64,000 bases of DNA, from assembly GCF_020184175.1 (NCBI RefSeq), contig NC_065533.1, positions 42,818,351 through 42,882,350 on the forward strand, written 5' to 3'. Both the position numbers and the translations under genes were made by a program. The notes beneath the pieces were generated by a model that saw only the letters and a program-made list of their open reading frames with translations, searched no databases and was not told the DNA's origin. Source of the stretch: Aphis gossypii (lineage: Eukaryota > Arthropoda > Insecta > Hemiptera > Aphididae). The stretch's first letter is position 1. Every line of letters begins with the position of its first letter. Shown piece after piece: positions 25,663 through 37,065 of the stretch.

Positions 25663-26034
25663 CTATAATAGTAACAACAATAGTAGGTATAAGCTATACG
25701 TCTGTCTGAGCGAGAGGAGCGACCCCGTAGCTGCAGCGTACACACGTTTCTCGGTATTCGAACCGTTGATTCCCCGCGGATGACGATATATATCATAATA
25801 ATTTATTATTATCGGCCCGAATCGAAACGCGCGCAAGTTCGTTTTGTGTAGGTACAGGAAACGACGTATAGGGTTTTAATAATAACAACAAAACTAGCTC
25901 AAAATATGAACGCCGTTCGTTTGTACCCGCGGCGCGTGTTGCAGTATAGGTACATAATATATTAGATTGTTATAAAACATCTCCAAGTGAATATCATAAT
26001 ATAATGTATTATAATATTATTATCAAACAACTCG

Positions 26035-26088
26035 CGGAAGTCGCGTACAGCAACACAACGCACCTCAGCGCGCGTTTTCCCGGAAGTG
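26035..26088 (+). promoter_or_regulatory. Two ETS-type core motifs
   Basis: CGGAAGT occurs at 26035-26041 and, within CCCGGAAGTG, at 26082-26088. CCGGAAGT is the consensus of ETS/GABP factors, typical of CpG-rich promoters. Confidence 0.4.
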
Positions 26089-26205
26089 CAAAACAGGGTT
26101 CTTCCCCCATCCACCCACTACGCCACCGACTCAACCCCCCCAACCCCTCGCACGAGTAAACGAGTCCTGCGAACGGTGCGCCGCTAACCTACCTACAGCC
26201 GCCGA

Positions 26206-26338
26206 ATGTTTTTGATCGACGTATTATATAATTATTCGGCGAGTGTGTCTGGCGCTGCAGCAGGACTGTGCGGGAGGATGCGTACTACAACACTCGAGTC
26301 GCGATATCCTACACGATTTCGCGGTACCAGGATGACAG
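26206..26338 (+). CDS. Candidate first coding exon in CpG island
   Basis: ATG at 26206 opens a frame with a second in-frame ATG at 26278; both run to ATGACAG|GTAATA, an acceptable donor. Read through, the frame would stop at 26353-26355, so 44 codons plus one base are coded before the splice. The frame starts MFLIDVLYNYSASVSGAAAG; the downstream part starts MRTTTLESRYPTRF. The ATG at 26278 has GGAGG before it, a fair context. No protein was recognised. The ATGs could equally be upstream ORFs in a leader, with the exon untranslated. Confidence 0.3.
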
Positions 26339-26413
26339 GTAATACGGTTAATTAAACACCGGAGGATAAATTATACTATACAATAATATGATAAAACGTA
26401 TAGAGTCTCGTGT

Positions 26414-26423
26414 ACGCATGCGT
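26414..26423. promoter_or_regulatory. ACGCATGCGT palindrome, NRF1-like
   Basis: This 10-bp perfect palindrome resembles the GCGCATGCGC site of NRF1 (erect wing in flies), with A/T at the outer positions instead of G/C. A GAGA tract follows at 26442. Confidence 0.35.
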
Positions 26424-26490
26424 CGGTGTGCGGGGGCGTGGGAGAGAGAGAGAGAAGAGAGATGGGTGCGCGCTGTGTGGCGTTAAGACG

Positions 26491-26715
26491 ATGTACGCGC
26501 CTCGGCGGGGAAAAGGAAAAACGTTGTCGAGTAGTGAGGGGAGGGGGATCGAGAAATCAACGCCAAACTATTACTGCGGCCCGGCAATGTGTACGCGCCG
26601 CGCACGCTGTTCGAGTGACTTCTCTCGTCAAATTACATTCTTAACTATTTACCCTCGGGATGCTGCTGATAATAGACGTTTAATAAAACTTTTGCGCCGC
26701 ACGCGCACGCAGTGA
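26491..26715 (+). CDS. 74-codon ATG frame in CpG island
   Basis: The ATG lies in GACGATGTACG and the frame ends TGA. The product would be basic and polar (PRRGKGKTLSSSEGRG; RRLIKLLRRTRTQ at the end) with no recognised domain. An overlapping frame is open in another phase from 26426, which shows how permissive the GC-rich sequence is. It may be an upstream ORF of a leader or chance. Confidence 0.15.
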   Translation: MYAPRRGKGKTLSSSEGRGIEKSTPNYYCGPAMCTRRARCSSDFSRQITFLTIYPRDAADNRRLIKLLRRTRTQ

Positions 26716-26722
26716 GAATATA

Positions 26723-26772
26723 TACGCTAATTATTATTACGACATGTCTGAATGTACGCTAATTATTATTAC
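26723..26772 (+). repeat. 18-bp direct duplication
   Basis: TACGCTAATTATTATTAC occurs at 26723-26740 and 26755-26772, 32 bp apart start to start. The intervening 14 bp include the ATG at 26744. A homeodomain-like TAATTATT core lies in each copy. Confidence 0.85.
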
Positions 26773-26947
26773 AGAGCGAGACGTCTCGGTTTCTGCGGCG
26801 GCGGCGGTGGTGGCGGCGTTGGCGGTGGCGGTGGCGGTGGCGTCGCGCCGTCACATCAAAGAGATGATCAACAAACTTCAAAGTTTTAATGGCACGACGA
26901 AAACTGTGCCACTCGTATTATACGCCGGAGCCCAAGTTAAATATTAG
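26744..26947 (+). CDS. 67-codon ATG frame with Ala/Val triplet repeat
   Basis: The frame starts MSECTLIIITERD, passes through a GCG/GTG triplet tract coding alternating Ala and Val, then reads RRHIKEMINKLQ and PLVLYAGAQVKY before TAG. The triplet tract looks like microsatellite growth. The part after it has codon balance compatible with coding. No family was recognised. A leader ORF or chance are alternatives. Confidence 0.2.
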   Translation: MSECTLIIITERDVSVSAAAAVVAALAVAVAVASRRHIKEMINKLQSFNGTTKTVPLVLYAGAQVKY

Positions 26948-27150
26948 CGGCGGCGGTGGCGGTGGATGGGGAGGGGTCGTTGGGAGGTCGTATAGCGAGC
27001 GGTGACGGAGGAGACTTGAAAATCTGACCGAGTCCTTCGCCAATCACGTCGAAGTGTAATAACAACAACAATAGTATTATAATAATATTGTCTTATTCGT
27101 CCTAGCCGGACGTTTCGGTGCGGTGGTGTTTTAAAACGACCGACACTCAT
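26944..27150 (-). CDS. 68-codon ATG frame on minus strand
   Basis: It begins MSVGRFKTPPHRNVRLGRIR and is very basic, ending in a run of Arg/His codons made by the GGC/GGT repeat. It has no recognised domain and no splice support. It would be a first exon only if the island is transcribed leftwards. Confidence 0.13.
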   Translation of the reverse strand: MSVGRFKTPPHRNVRLGRIRQYYYNTIVVVITLRRDWRRTRSDFQVSSVTARYTTSQRPLPIHRHRRR

Positions 27151-27237
27151 TCTCCATCATATACGCGATACGATATCCCATGGCAGAAGTATAACAGTTT
27201 TGAACGCCTGCAAACAGAGAGTGGAAGAGAGAGAGAC

Positions 27238-30200
27238 ACGCAAAGTTTGCGAATAACAATAATTGTATTCACCAAAAATAATTTAATTTTCATTTCCACT
27301 TTACAATGTTCAACGTTGAGTTTAACACAGATCTTGCTTTTTTTTATACAGAGTAAAAAAAAAAAAAATTAAGAATAATCGCTATGTGACGTTTTAATAG
27401 TGTTCAGTGTACTTCGTATTAATGCCACGCAGTTACTTAAGCGATGTATAATAATTCAATGTTTAATCGTCGCGAATAAAAATCGTTTCTAAACGAAGAC
27501 GATCGGCTGTCAGTCAACCTATTCCCGTTACCAATTATATTTTCATGATACATTTATATTGCTATTAAAGTTATTTATTTTACAAGTAGTATGCGATTGC
27601 AGTAGGTTGAATTAATGGTACTCAGTGGTAGTCAAAATTATTGCATTTGAAAAAAATCATTGAGTATATTAAGTATAATACTATGCAAAAACAGTTGAAC
27701 AGTCTCAAGTACACTTAAATGTTTTAAAATTTTTACTAAAATTACTAAAGCCGTTATTATGTGTTGAAATACCTAATTCCGCCCTAATTTTATCTTAAAT
27801 TGTGTGTATAAAAAAGTTATATATTGGTTGTTTACCGTGTGAGCTACTTATGAGAGGAACTTTACATTACATTTTAAAGTCCTAGTTATTCAAATTGAAT
27901 ATTTTATACATTTTTAATTACAAAATTATTTGTAAATTTTTATGGGTTTAAAATGCACACATAAAATAAATATATATAAATACATACTTCTATGTCTTTA
28001 TTCTTTTTATTAACAACGCGTGAAAAATTATATATATTAAGTTTTCAAGCACTTTTACCAATCAAAATTTTTTTTATTGATATTTATAGAAAAAAAATCA
28101 AATGTCTATGAGTAGTTTTAAAAAAGAATCAAATTCGTTTTAAAATATTTTAAGGTATAGAATTTATATTAATATAAATATTTTTTAAAATCATTTAAAG
28201 TATCAACAATTTTTGTATTTTGAGCTATTCTAAAAAACTAAAATTAATTTTGCATAAAAGTACACGCTTTTCTTTCGTTTTTATTTGGTTTTTCCTAGTA
28301 TTTTTAAAGTTACCAACTAGGTATTATCAAACAAATCCTTTCAAAATAACAAAGAAAGCTTGTTTTTGATAAAGTCAATTTTTTTGTTGTTACTAAAAGA
28401 ATGAGACTTGACTTTTAATAGACATATTATGATTGTATAATTTATTGTATATGGTACGCACCCTTAAAAATATTATAAGTTAAAAATAATGTATTGCGTT
28501 GTAAGTGTTTATCGTTTTAATAAAAATAATTGTAGATTTATTATTATATGATTTGAAATTATTTAAACTAAAGAATAATGAACTTTAAATAAATCCTTTT
28601 CAGTAACAATAATTTACCGTATTTTAGACCGAATTTGTACAGTTTGAATATTTTTTTTATATTCGTGCTTTTGGTGATAATTCTTGTGAGAACATAATTA
28701 TACTTTAGTCTGTAAGAATAATTTAATTAAAACAAATAGAGAAACAGTAAATTACGAATAAACGATGATTAGGTTTAAAACATTAAGAGTCATCATTATT
28801 GTTTTTAAGATTGTATAATTATTATTTAAAATAAAATACAATAACCGGGAATAACATACAAATAAATATACCGAATTTAAATTAATTTATAAGGCTTTAC
28901 AATATTATACTTAATTTTTTGTAGAGCTAATGAATGTTCAGTAAAAACTTAACTTAATTAAATTTTAAATAAAAACTGTAAATGAAGATTATTATTTTTA
29001 AAACGAGCCTCTCGTTTGAATGAAATGTTTATAAAGTTTATAAAAATTACAATACATACTTAACATGATGTAAAAAAATGTATTTGTATACTTGGGAACA
29101 TTTCACGAATTTATTTCAGGAAACATAAAATCACTAACAGATTAACAACGAATAATTTAATATTTAACATTTATTGTGATAGGGACATACGCCTATGTAT
29201 TTAAAACAACTTAAGTGCTTTGATGTTTAACATGCTATCATGGGATTTGGGGAAGTAATTTTTTTGAACAATAATTGATGAAAGGATAATATTGAAACAT
29301 TTTCGATTTTATAGGATTTGTTGTTCCCGGTAGATTTATTAAATTCGTACATTTTTTTTTTTTTTTTGAATAACTAAAAAGTCTTTAGCCATTGCAAATT
29401 CCTGGATGTCCATTCGACCATAATTTAACTGTCCATTGGGACCCGTAGAAAATACTCAGGATTCAAATGCTGCGTGTAGCTCACCTTAATCTACTTTTTT
29501 TTTGCATATATACTTAGGAATGTATCACTTTATTTCAAAATTTAATAAATATGAACAGTTTTATAATTGTTTGTACTAACTACGATTTTTACATACGTAA
29601 TACAATTCACATACTATATGAATTTATTATGTCCGTAATAACCACTTAAATATTACAATTTTCTTAATTTTAAGATACGGAAAAAAAGTAATTAAAAAAT
29701 TATATTTATTGATAAAATGTTAAAATAAATTACAATCTAAATGAATGTATTTATATTCCAAGCAATTTAAATCAATTTATTGCAAACTATTATACTGCTA
29801 TAAATTTTGAAATGAAACTTTCACAGTATGTTTTCGAAATCTGTAGTATAATTTTATTGAGTTAAAAATACATTCTACAGATTATTGCGCGTTGTTTATT
29901 TAGCACTTGAGAAACTAAAATGTAAATATTATAATTCTGATAAATTAATTTTATTTAAAATATTGTTTACCAACAAAATAGTATTGTAATTATAATATAA
30001 GTATATATTTTAAATTGTATCACTTCAAAAATTTAAAATATAAAATGTATTAAAGATTTGTGTAGAACTTTTTTGATGGTACACAACTATTTTCAACATG
30101 ACGCTTATCATCAATATCTTATACTAATTTTACTAATTTCAAATTATTTAATAAATTTCTAAAATGAAACTTTTTTTCTGTATATTTTTTATTGAAACGC

Positions 30201-31540
30201 AATATTGTATTAGTAAAAGTATCTTTTTGAAAAAAAAAATGTTTTTTTTAAATTTATTATTATTAACATCATCTTATAACTGTCTAAATACCTGAGATTC
30301 ACTGAGATATTTAATTTTTAACTTCCAATCTTATTATTTTTTCGAATATTTTCTGATGTAAGACGATAGATAGGTATAGCTAAATATGTAGAAACTGTAT
30401 AAATGTTTCTATTTTTTTTGCGTATTTTAAATTGGTATTGAAATCTAATTTTATCAATTGTTTGTATATCACAAACAACAAATCTTTTTTATTTTTATAA
30501 ACTATTAATAATATAAAAAATATTGTGTTGTTTTCATTAATTTATTACGTCCCTTATAATTATGAAATAATAAAATGCAATGTATGCCTCAACTTCTATC
30601 ATTAAATATTTGAGTCAGAAGATTATTTAAAAATGTTATGAACATGTTTTATTTCCAAAAAAAAAATCCAAAATGACTTTATGACACGTATATATAAATA
30701 CATACAACTGGAATCATCTCTTAATAATTGCTAGAATAGTGATAGTATATCTAATGACTATTTAAGTTATTTTTTTACCATTTAAACAAAGCACATCAAC
30801 AAACCCAGTAATTTGAAACGGGCCGAATGAAATATGAAAGAAAAAACAATGTTTATATTATAATCACAGTTTTATAAGTGAGAAAATAATTTCATAAAAT
30901 ATTTTCTTACGTTTTGATTAAGAAATAAAAATAAATTGTTTAAAAGTAGTGATATCAAGGGAATAGTTAAGATTTTACAGCCAAATATTTCACTCAAGAT
31001 CTCGTTTACATAATATTAAAAGAACAATATTTATTAATAGTTGTTAATGATTACATGTTTTATGTTAACATTTAATAATCTAATAAGGTATATTAAAAAA
31101 GAACCTTGTTTTACTTTGTCAGATTTTAAGAGAACAATTCAGTCTCAAAATGCATGCATTTTTTCAAATTATACATTATTTATGTACATAATATTATTAT
31201 TCCTTGTATTATAAAATATTTTTTACTTAAATTATTTGAGCGTTATTTTAAGCTTCATCAGGTTTATAAATTATTACTCGATTAGATGATGTATATACTA
31301 GTTTATTGTTTTGTATAGCTTAATATATAAAAAAAAGGTGGGAGGGCATTTCAAACGGGACTCAGGTGACTATAGTACATTATTTTCTCATTAAATCTAC
31401 CACTGATGTTCATATAATAGAAGTTTATGTAAGAGATCGCTCAGTATTACAAAACACATGTGTGTTAAGATAACTACGTATCACAATTTCATCAATTCTT
31501 GTGCATGCTAATTCTATAGTAGAAATAAGTTTTCACATTA
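27238..31540. other. AT-rich stretch downstream of CpG island
   Basis: The first 300 bp still carry scattered CpGs (27440-27540), then the DNA is plain AT-rich. Apart from the block at 29352-29490 nothing supports a gene. Long T runs occur at 29352 and about 30240. Confidence 0.6.
29352..29490 (-). mobile_element. Possible retroposed fragment with poly-A tail
   Basis: On the minus strand about 110 bp of complex sequence end in A16 (29352-29367 on +), surrounded by AT-rich DNA. One minus frame reads PNGQLNYGRMDIQEFAMAKD and is open for about 30 codons between stops. This suits the 3' end of a retroposed transcript or old element, but no target-site duplication was found. A conserved non-coding block is the alternative. 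Confidence 0.25.
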
Positions 31541-31930
31541 AGACATCAGATGCGTGTTATTTCGAACGAATAAACCACATTTTCAGCGAACAAACAACTA
31601 TTTGTGAAACGTGAAGTGCTGAAAATACAACAAAACGAAGAATCTCAGAATGACGTCTGACAGCATCTGGGAGCAATGGAAATTAATTGACAATCGAGGT
31701 TATATACCGATTCTTATGAACACAAAATCGTACAATGAATAATACGTGACTTATTCGGGTACTCACGATGACAATAAAATGCGCTAGTTACCATCGTGAG
31801 AGTGTCATCGTAGGAACGGGGTAATAATATGTAACAATAAAACTATTGCGATAAACGTTATCGAACCATCGTACATGATACTGTGAGAACCTCTATCATG
31901 AAAGTCTCAGAGGCTATAGTGATGATGTGC
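31541..31930. promoter_or_regulatory. GC-raised patch with nested inverted repeats
   Basis: This is complex sequence in AT-rich surroundings. CTCACGATG (31762-31770) is mirrored by CATCGTGAG (31792-31800), and CGATGACA (31767-31774) by TGTCATCG (31803-31810). It also holds the candidate exon below and a CRE-like TGACGTCT at 31651-31658. Confidence 0.4.
31587..31742 (+). CDS. Candidate exon with 30-codon ATG frame
   Basis: An acceptor-like CCACATTTTCAG precedes 31587. ATG at 31650 (context CAGAATGA) opens 30 codons to TAA: it begins MTSDSIWEQWKLIDNRGY and ends TKSYNE. The composition is protein-like and unlike random AT frames. A frame in another phase across the acceptor reads QLFVKREVLKIQQNEE and stops at 31658. 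If spliced, CGAG|GTTATA at 31699 is a weak donor. It is too short to assign; it could be a small ORF or a first exon. Confidence 0.25.
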
Positions 31931-33612
31931 ACTTTAAAAGATATTGTTATACGATTATCACAGATATTATTTTTATTTTATTTTATTTTTTTGCTTTAGA
32001 GCGCTTAAACAGTTTTGACTGCATATTGTTCATAATATACAAAATGGATTGACTTAATTACGGGCACTTGTGGGTGGGTAGTAAGATTAATGTATATTTC
32101 ATAGAATATAACAATTTAATCAAGTTATACATTATAATTATTATAAGTTTCTTATACATTGTAAATAATATGTAATATGTATTTATTATTATAAATATAC
32201 GCAATTTAGTTGAAAGAGATTTAAAGATCATATTTTGATATTGATTTAATATTTATTTTATTTCATATAATAATATTAATTGTAATTGTAATTTGTCTTG
32301 AATACAATTATCAAGAAGGTACTCATTATTTTGAAAAATATGATAAATAATAATATTCAATACAAACATGTTGAATATTTTATACTTAATTATTTAATAT
32401 GCGTCATCTTGAATTCTGGGGATCTCGTTCAAAATACAGAAGTTATTCATCGATGGTGCAAGATTCAAATCAAATAAATTACGTGGAAAATTTATTTTAG
32501 TATTCAAAAATGTAATATTGCTCAGTAAAATTTATAAAAACGAATTTTGTTTGAACTTGGATTTTACTTGCAGTCATACGTAACAGAATTAAAATATGAA
32601 GCTCAAAATTGCTTATGAATATGTGCATAAAACGGATATGTTGGAGTGGTATAAACAGTTACAAACAAACACACGACCTTACCAATACAATAGTATTATA
32701 CTATAATAAAGTGATGGATTGATAAATCACCGGGTATATGAAAAAAAACACTTTCTGTCCCACGATTAGGTTAAATTACATAATGAGAAAAAAATTAAAT
32801 ATTATTACTCACTGATGAGCTCGAATGTGCGTTTAAAAAGTATTGAAACTACTATTTAGTACAGTAATTAAAACATCTACCACATTTCTAGTCGTTGGAT
32901 GAAAATATATTTTAATTATAATTTCGTTTAATATTATAAACTTTATTGATATTAAATCGAAACATATCACAATAATAATATGATATTATAGATGTTGAGA
33001 GATTATGACTCTTCTAATATATTATATTGATTGATTTAGATTTGATTAATACGAGACAATAAATAGTAAACACCGTCGATTGGTAATCGTGTATTTTGAT
33101 GATGGATGTTTAACAATATTAGATTTTATGCAAATTTAGGTCTGTATAGCATATAATCTATTTTACATTATATTTAAAACTATTATTGTAAACAAGATAG
33201 GTAGTATTATATATTGTTCAGGAACCTTCTAAAATAATTAACAGTATTTCATAGAGGGCACATTAAAAAATCTATTCCAGATTAAAATAATTAAAGCGAA
33301 TAATCAGTTTTACAGCTATATGCGTTTTTGATTATCTTATTTTGTCTGGAAACACTTTTTCGATAAGATTTAGTGTTCAAAAAGTGTTTTGTATAAATAT
33401 TAAACAGTGAACAAATGAATATTGATGAGGCGTGGAATTCAAAATGTACATACCTATTACAATTTTGGTATAGCTGTAATAACAAATTATACGTTTTAAT
33501 ATTTTTGACATTTAGCTGCAACTACTTGCCAGAATACATATCTCATAATATTTATTGTAACCATAAATATTATAATGTATAACCAAAGAATCATTAATAT
33601 TGTTCAACGTAC
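31931..33612. other. AT-rich stretch, presumed intron of minus-strand exon
   Basis: No exon was recognised. If the 33613-33720 exon is real this is the start of its downstream intron. The minus frame at 33291-33521 is AT-driven, and the 32400-32700 part is only slightly more complex. Confidence 0.5.
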
Positions 33613-33720
33613 CTGTCTGGTGTATTTTTTTCTCATAGCGAGCACCCCTGCTATGTTCACGTTAGAGAATTCCCAATAGTAAGCGTGCCATAACTTCGAG
33701 ACACCGATGATGATCGACAT
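33613..33720 (-). CDS. Candidate first coding exon, 36 codons, minus strand
   Basis: ATG followed by 35 further codons ends exactly in CAG|GTACGT, a near-perfect donor, leaving phase 0. G+C jumps at the ATG and falls after the donor, exactly the exon limits. The peptide starts MSIIIGVSKLWHAYYWEF and ends NIAGVLAMRKKYTRQ, mixing hydrophobic and basic residues like a real N-terminus. Upstream the frame stays open through AT-rich sequence to a possible acceptor TTTATTTTCAG (exon would then start at 33788), so an internal exon is the alternative. I do not recognise the protein. The next exon was not found in the window. Confidence 0.55.
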
Positions 33721-34683
33721 ATCAAAATCAAATAATATAATCAGTTTGGTATTATAAAATATGATACACCGTATACATTGATAAACTGAAAATAAATATA
33801 ATATAATATTTAATTTAATTTAATATATTGATCGAGAAAAAACGATGAAAAGCTCTATCATGACGTAATTACAAATTATTATTTTTTTTTTAATTGAATT
33901 GTGAATAAAATAAGCTACATTCCTTAAATTTTAAAATATCCTTCACTTGAGGTCAACCGAAATTAGTGTTAACTTCACCCTTTCTGACACAGAAATGTAT
34001 TACGGAATAATAAATCAAAGAATGATTTTAATATTTTCTTTACAAGTAGATAAACATATATTAGTGTAGTCTAATAGAAGATTAGATAAAGTTAGAAATT
34101 TTGATAAATTTAAAATAAAAAATTTTAGTATTGAGTATTTTTTAGTTGGACACAAAATAAAAAATGGAAATTTTTATAAAAAACACAAAACTAGTTTTTA
34201 ACATACCTAATTTTATTTTTATTTTTTTCAAAAAAAATAGTTATTATACAGAATTGAAAATATGCTTACTGTATATTTATATTAGTCAATGATTAATTAT
34301 AATAATAGTATTTACTAGATAATTTTACTTGACATTTTCATAAGATGTTTAAAATAGCATAATATTGTATACATAGTAAAATTTTCAAAATATATTTTAA
34401 CTCTTTTTATAGATAATTATATATTTTTTTAAATACATATACATAAAATATTCGATAAATCATAATTCATAATTTTTCGCTATTGTCATTTAAAAATATT
34501 TAAGATACCCACACAATTTTTTTTTATAAGCATTTAAAGTTTAAATCTTGACAATGATTCATCATTAAATTCAAATTTAATACATCCATTGAAGTGACCA
34601 ATTCAATGATGAGTTACACTGGACTCTTAACGTACAGTAAAACAGTTATTTCTTTTCTTTTTTTCTTTTTTAAACTCGATTCG

Positions 34684-34704
34684 AAAAAAAAAAAAAAAAA
34701 AAAA
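34684..34704 (+). repeat. A21 homopolymer
   Basis: Twenty-one A followed by TT and more A-rich sequence. Confidence 0.95.
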
Positions 34705-35760
34705 TTAAAAAAATAACTTCATTATGAAAACTTTAACAGCATTATTTTTATTCAGGAGTTAATAAATTTAAGGATAGCGAAAAAAAACATAAATTCATTA
34801 AAAGAAAATGTTTTAACTCGATAATATTTTAACATTTATTAACAAGATCTAGTCATAGGTACATTTTAATATTATTATATTATATATTAAATAAAATATT
34901 ACTCGGATTATATTATTTTTAAGCAATTAAAGAGTTCAGAATTTGAGCAAACGTAAACTTAAAGGAGAATAAATAGTGGTAGAGAACGTGGCCGATGAAT
35001 ATAGCTCTGTACAAAATAATACAAAGAAGTACGCAAGAACAGAGAGTACATTAAAAAAACTATATGATTTATAAAAAAAACTTCCATAAAGACCAACTGA
35101 TATCTAAAGATGGGTAAATAATAAAATTGAATACACATTTTAATAATTTTATCATAGTCTTATTTTCATTAAGCTCATATAATTTTTGAATATTAATTAA
35201 TAATATGTTTTCCTTATTATATATTATTCAGTCTTGGGTTGCATATATTAATTGTAATCAGAAGTCAAAATGGATGATTACTATTTACACAATCTGATAG
35301 ATTCTAACGGCCATAAAGGACTATGAATTTCATTAACAGTGTCCTGTCACAAGTACTCACAACTATCGGTATTGTGGCTAATATTTGAATACAAAGACCG
35401 AATACTATATGGTATCAAAATGAACAATTCTCTGTGCAGTATAATTAGACAAATTCTCTGCCGTAGGTCTTGTGGTAATCAACTAAATCATTAGATCCAT
35501 GTTTATTTATATTGAAGTAATACTAAATAAACAATCTTCGAAGGCTGATTAGCACTTTAATGGAAATTCATAATAGGACTGTACAATATACATAAAACAT
35601 TTTAATAAAAGCACCAGATAGTAGGTACCCAGTGAATTGTGTTTTGTATTTTCCAAGTGCTTCTCAAAATGACACATTGATTATGTTTTTAGAGGTGTAA
35701 CCATTAGCGTTGAGTGGTGGTTTTTGACATTTAAAAATGTACCAGTTACCATTAACCAAA

Positions 35761-35781
35761 TCTACTAATTTCGTTAGTAGA
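35761..35781. repeat. 8-bp perfect hairpin
   Basis: TCTACTAA (35761-35768) and TTAGTAGA (35774-35781) with a 5-bp loop TTTCG. It lies within a GC-raised, possibly regulatory patch. Confidence 0.7.
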
Positions 35782-37052
35782 AAAGCACACCTGTTACAAA
35801 ATGCGAATATTACAAAGATTCGTAATGTTGTCCCGTTGCCAAAAAAAACAGAAAAAAAATGTGTATGATTATTAATGACAAGTAATTATTTTCGATAGCC
35901 AATGGGAAACAACAATTATACTTAATAAAAATATAAAAGTATTATTTATAATATCTATTTATTTGTATCTTTATTTATCATCATGGTTATTAAAAGCGAT
36001 TTCGTTATACAATACACTTTATTAAGTTCATTTTAGTACCTAGTAAAAAATATCTAATATCAATAGTAAGATGGAACATATTAATATACAGTGTATAGTG
36101 AAAAAGACGAAATATTAGTTATTAGTTAAATGAATACCTACATGTTGTGTATATAGATCAAATTACACTAGCAGGTGTTAAATGAAGATCTACATTGAAG
36201 TAACATTAAAGCTATCATAAATTAATATGAAAAGGTTTTATTATTTTTTTTTTTTAATTTTAATCAATTATCAAACATAAACATACGTTTAGTAAAAATT
36301 TAACGAAAGAAATTATTTTTAACTGCTTAATGTTGAAAGTTGTAAATTAGAAGAAAAACGTTTCCTCCAGTTCTGTTTATTTATTTTTAAAGTTCACTCA
36401 GCGTTAAAAGTAACTAACTTACGTAATTGAGTTACATAATTATAAAGGTGAGAATATTTTGTTATGTAACAATGGCTTAGAAAATATAATATGTTTTGTA
36501 AATTTGTAATATAATCAAATTTAAAATTATTAGGTTCCCTAGATCATATGTTTGTGGACGAAACCTCCGAGTGTGAAATTTTGTGAAATTTCTGCAAATA
36601 TTTACAAAACGTACCACGTCAAAAATGGAAATTATATCATTATTAAATAGTTGAACATGAAAACTTATGAATTATTATTTAATACTTTAAAAGAAAAATG
36701 CACTGACTTTAGGCTTACATTTAATCCTTAAATGATTTTATTTCGAATAAAGTATTATTTTATGTTTTTTTCAGAGCTTCCTTTCATATAGCGTGTATGG
36801 ATTTGAATTTTTATTAATGTGTATACGCTATTTAAATAGTGTAGAAAAAAATAAGTAAAACTTTGTTAATAAATTATTGCAAAAAACTTCTTCAGCACGA
36901 CTTTGATTCTTCCAAAATAAGTGGTTATTTTATTTTTAAGCTTAAATATGACTGAGGTAGTTTTTGAAATAAGGGTTTGAAACTTTTCGTACAAATTCTT
37001 ACCTATATAAAGATAAAAGTGCAAAATTAAAATTTTGACAAGTTGGTGGATG

Positions 37053-37065
37053 GAGATGACATCTC
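37053..37065. repeat. GAGATGACATCTC dyad
   Basis: Six-bp arms around a single A, with GGTGGATG before and ATCAACTCCAC after. A possible protein-binding dyad. Confidence 0.6.

Larger units (their letters stand above)
25690..27170. promoter_or_regulatory. CpG island: probable promoter and 5' exon region
   Basis: For about 1.5 kb CpG, GCG and CGC words are dense, whereas flanks on both sides are poor in them. This is by far the strongest compositional anomaly in the window. It holds ETS cores, a C-rich block (26102-26152; G-runs on the minus strand), GAGA tracts (26442-26462 and 27219-27237), GCG/GTG triplet repeats (26795-26848 and 26947-26966) and several ATG frames. A donor at 26339 favours + strand transcription, but CTGTAG|GTAGGT on the minus strand (donor GT at 26192-26193) is also possible, so direction is open or bidirectional. 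In insects without dense gene-body methylation such islands usually mark constitutive or developmental promoters. Confidence 0.65.

Noticed and set aside
25741..25780. tRNA B-box-like TTCGAACC
   Set aside because: No matching A-box or cloverleaf arms at the right distances; the similar TTCGAACC at 21411 was rejected for the same reason.
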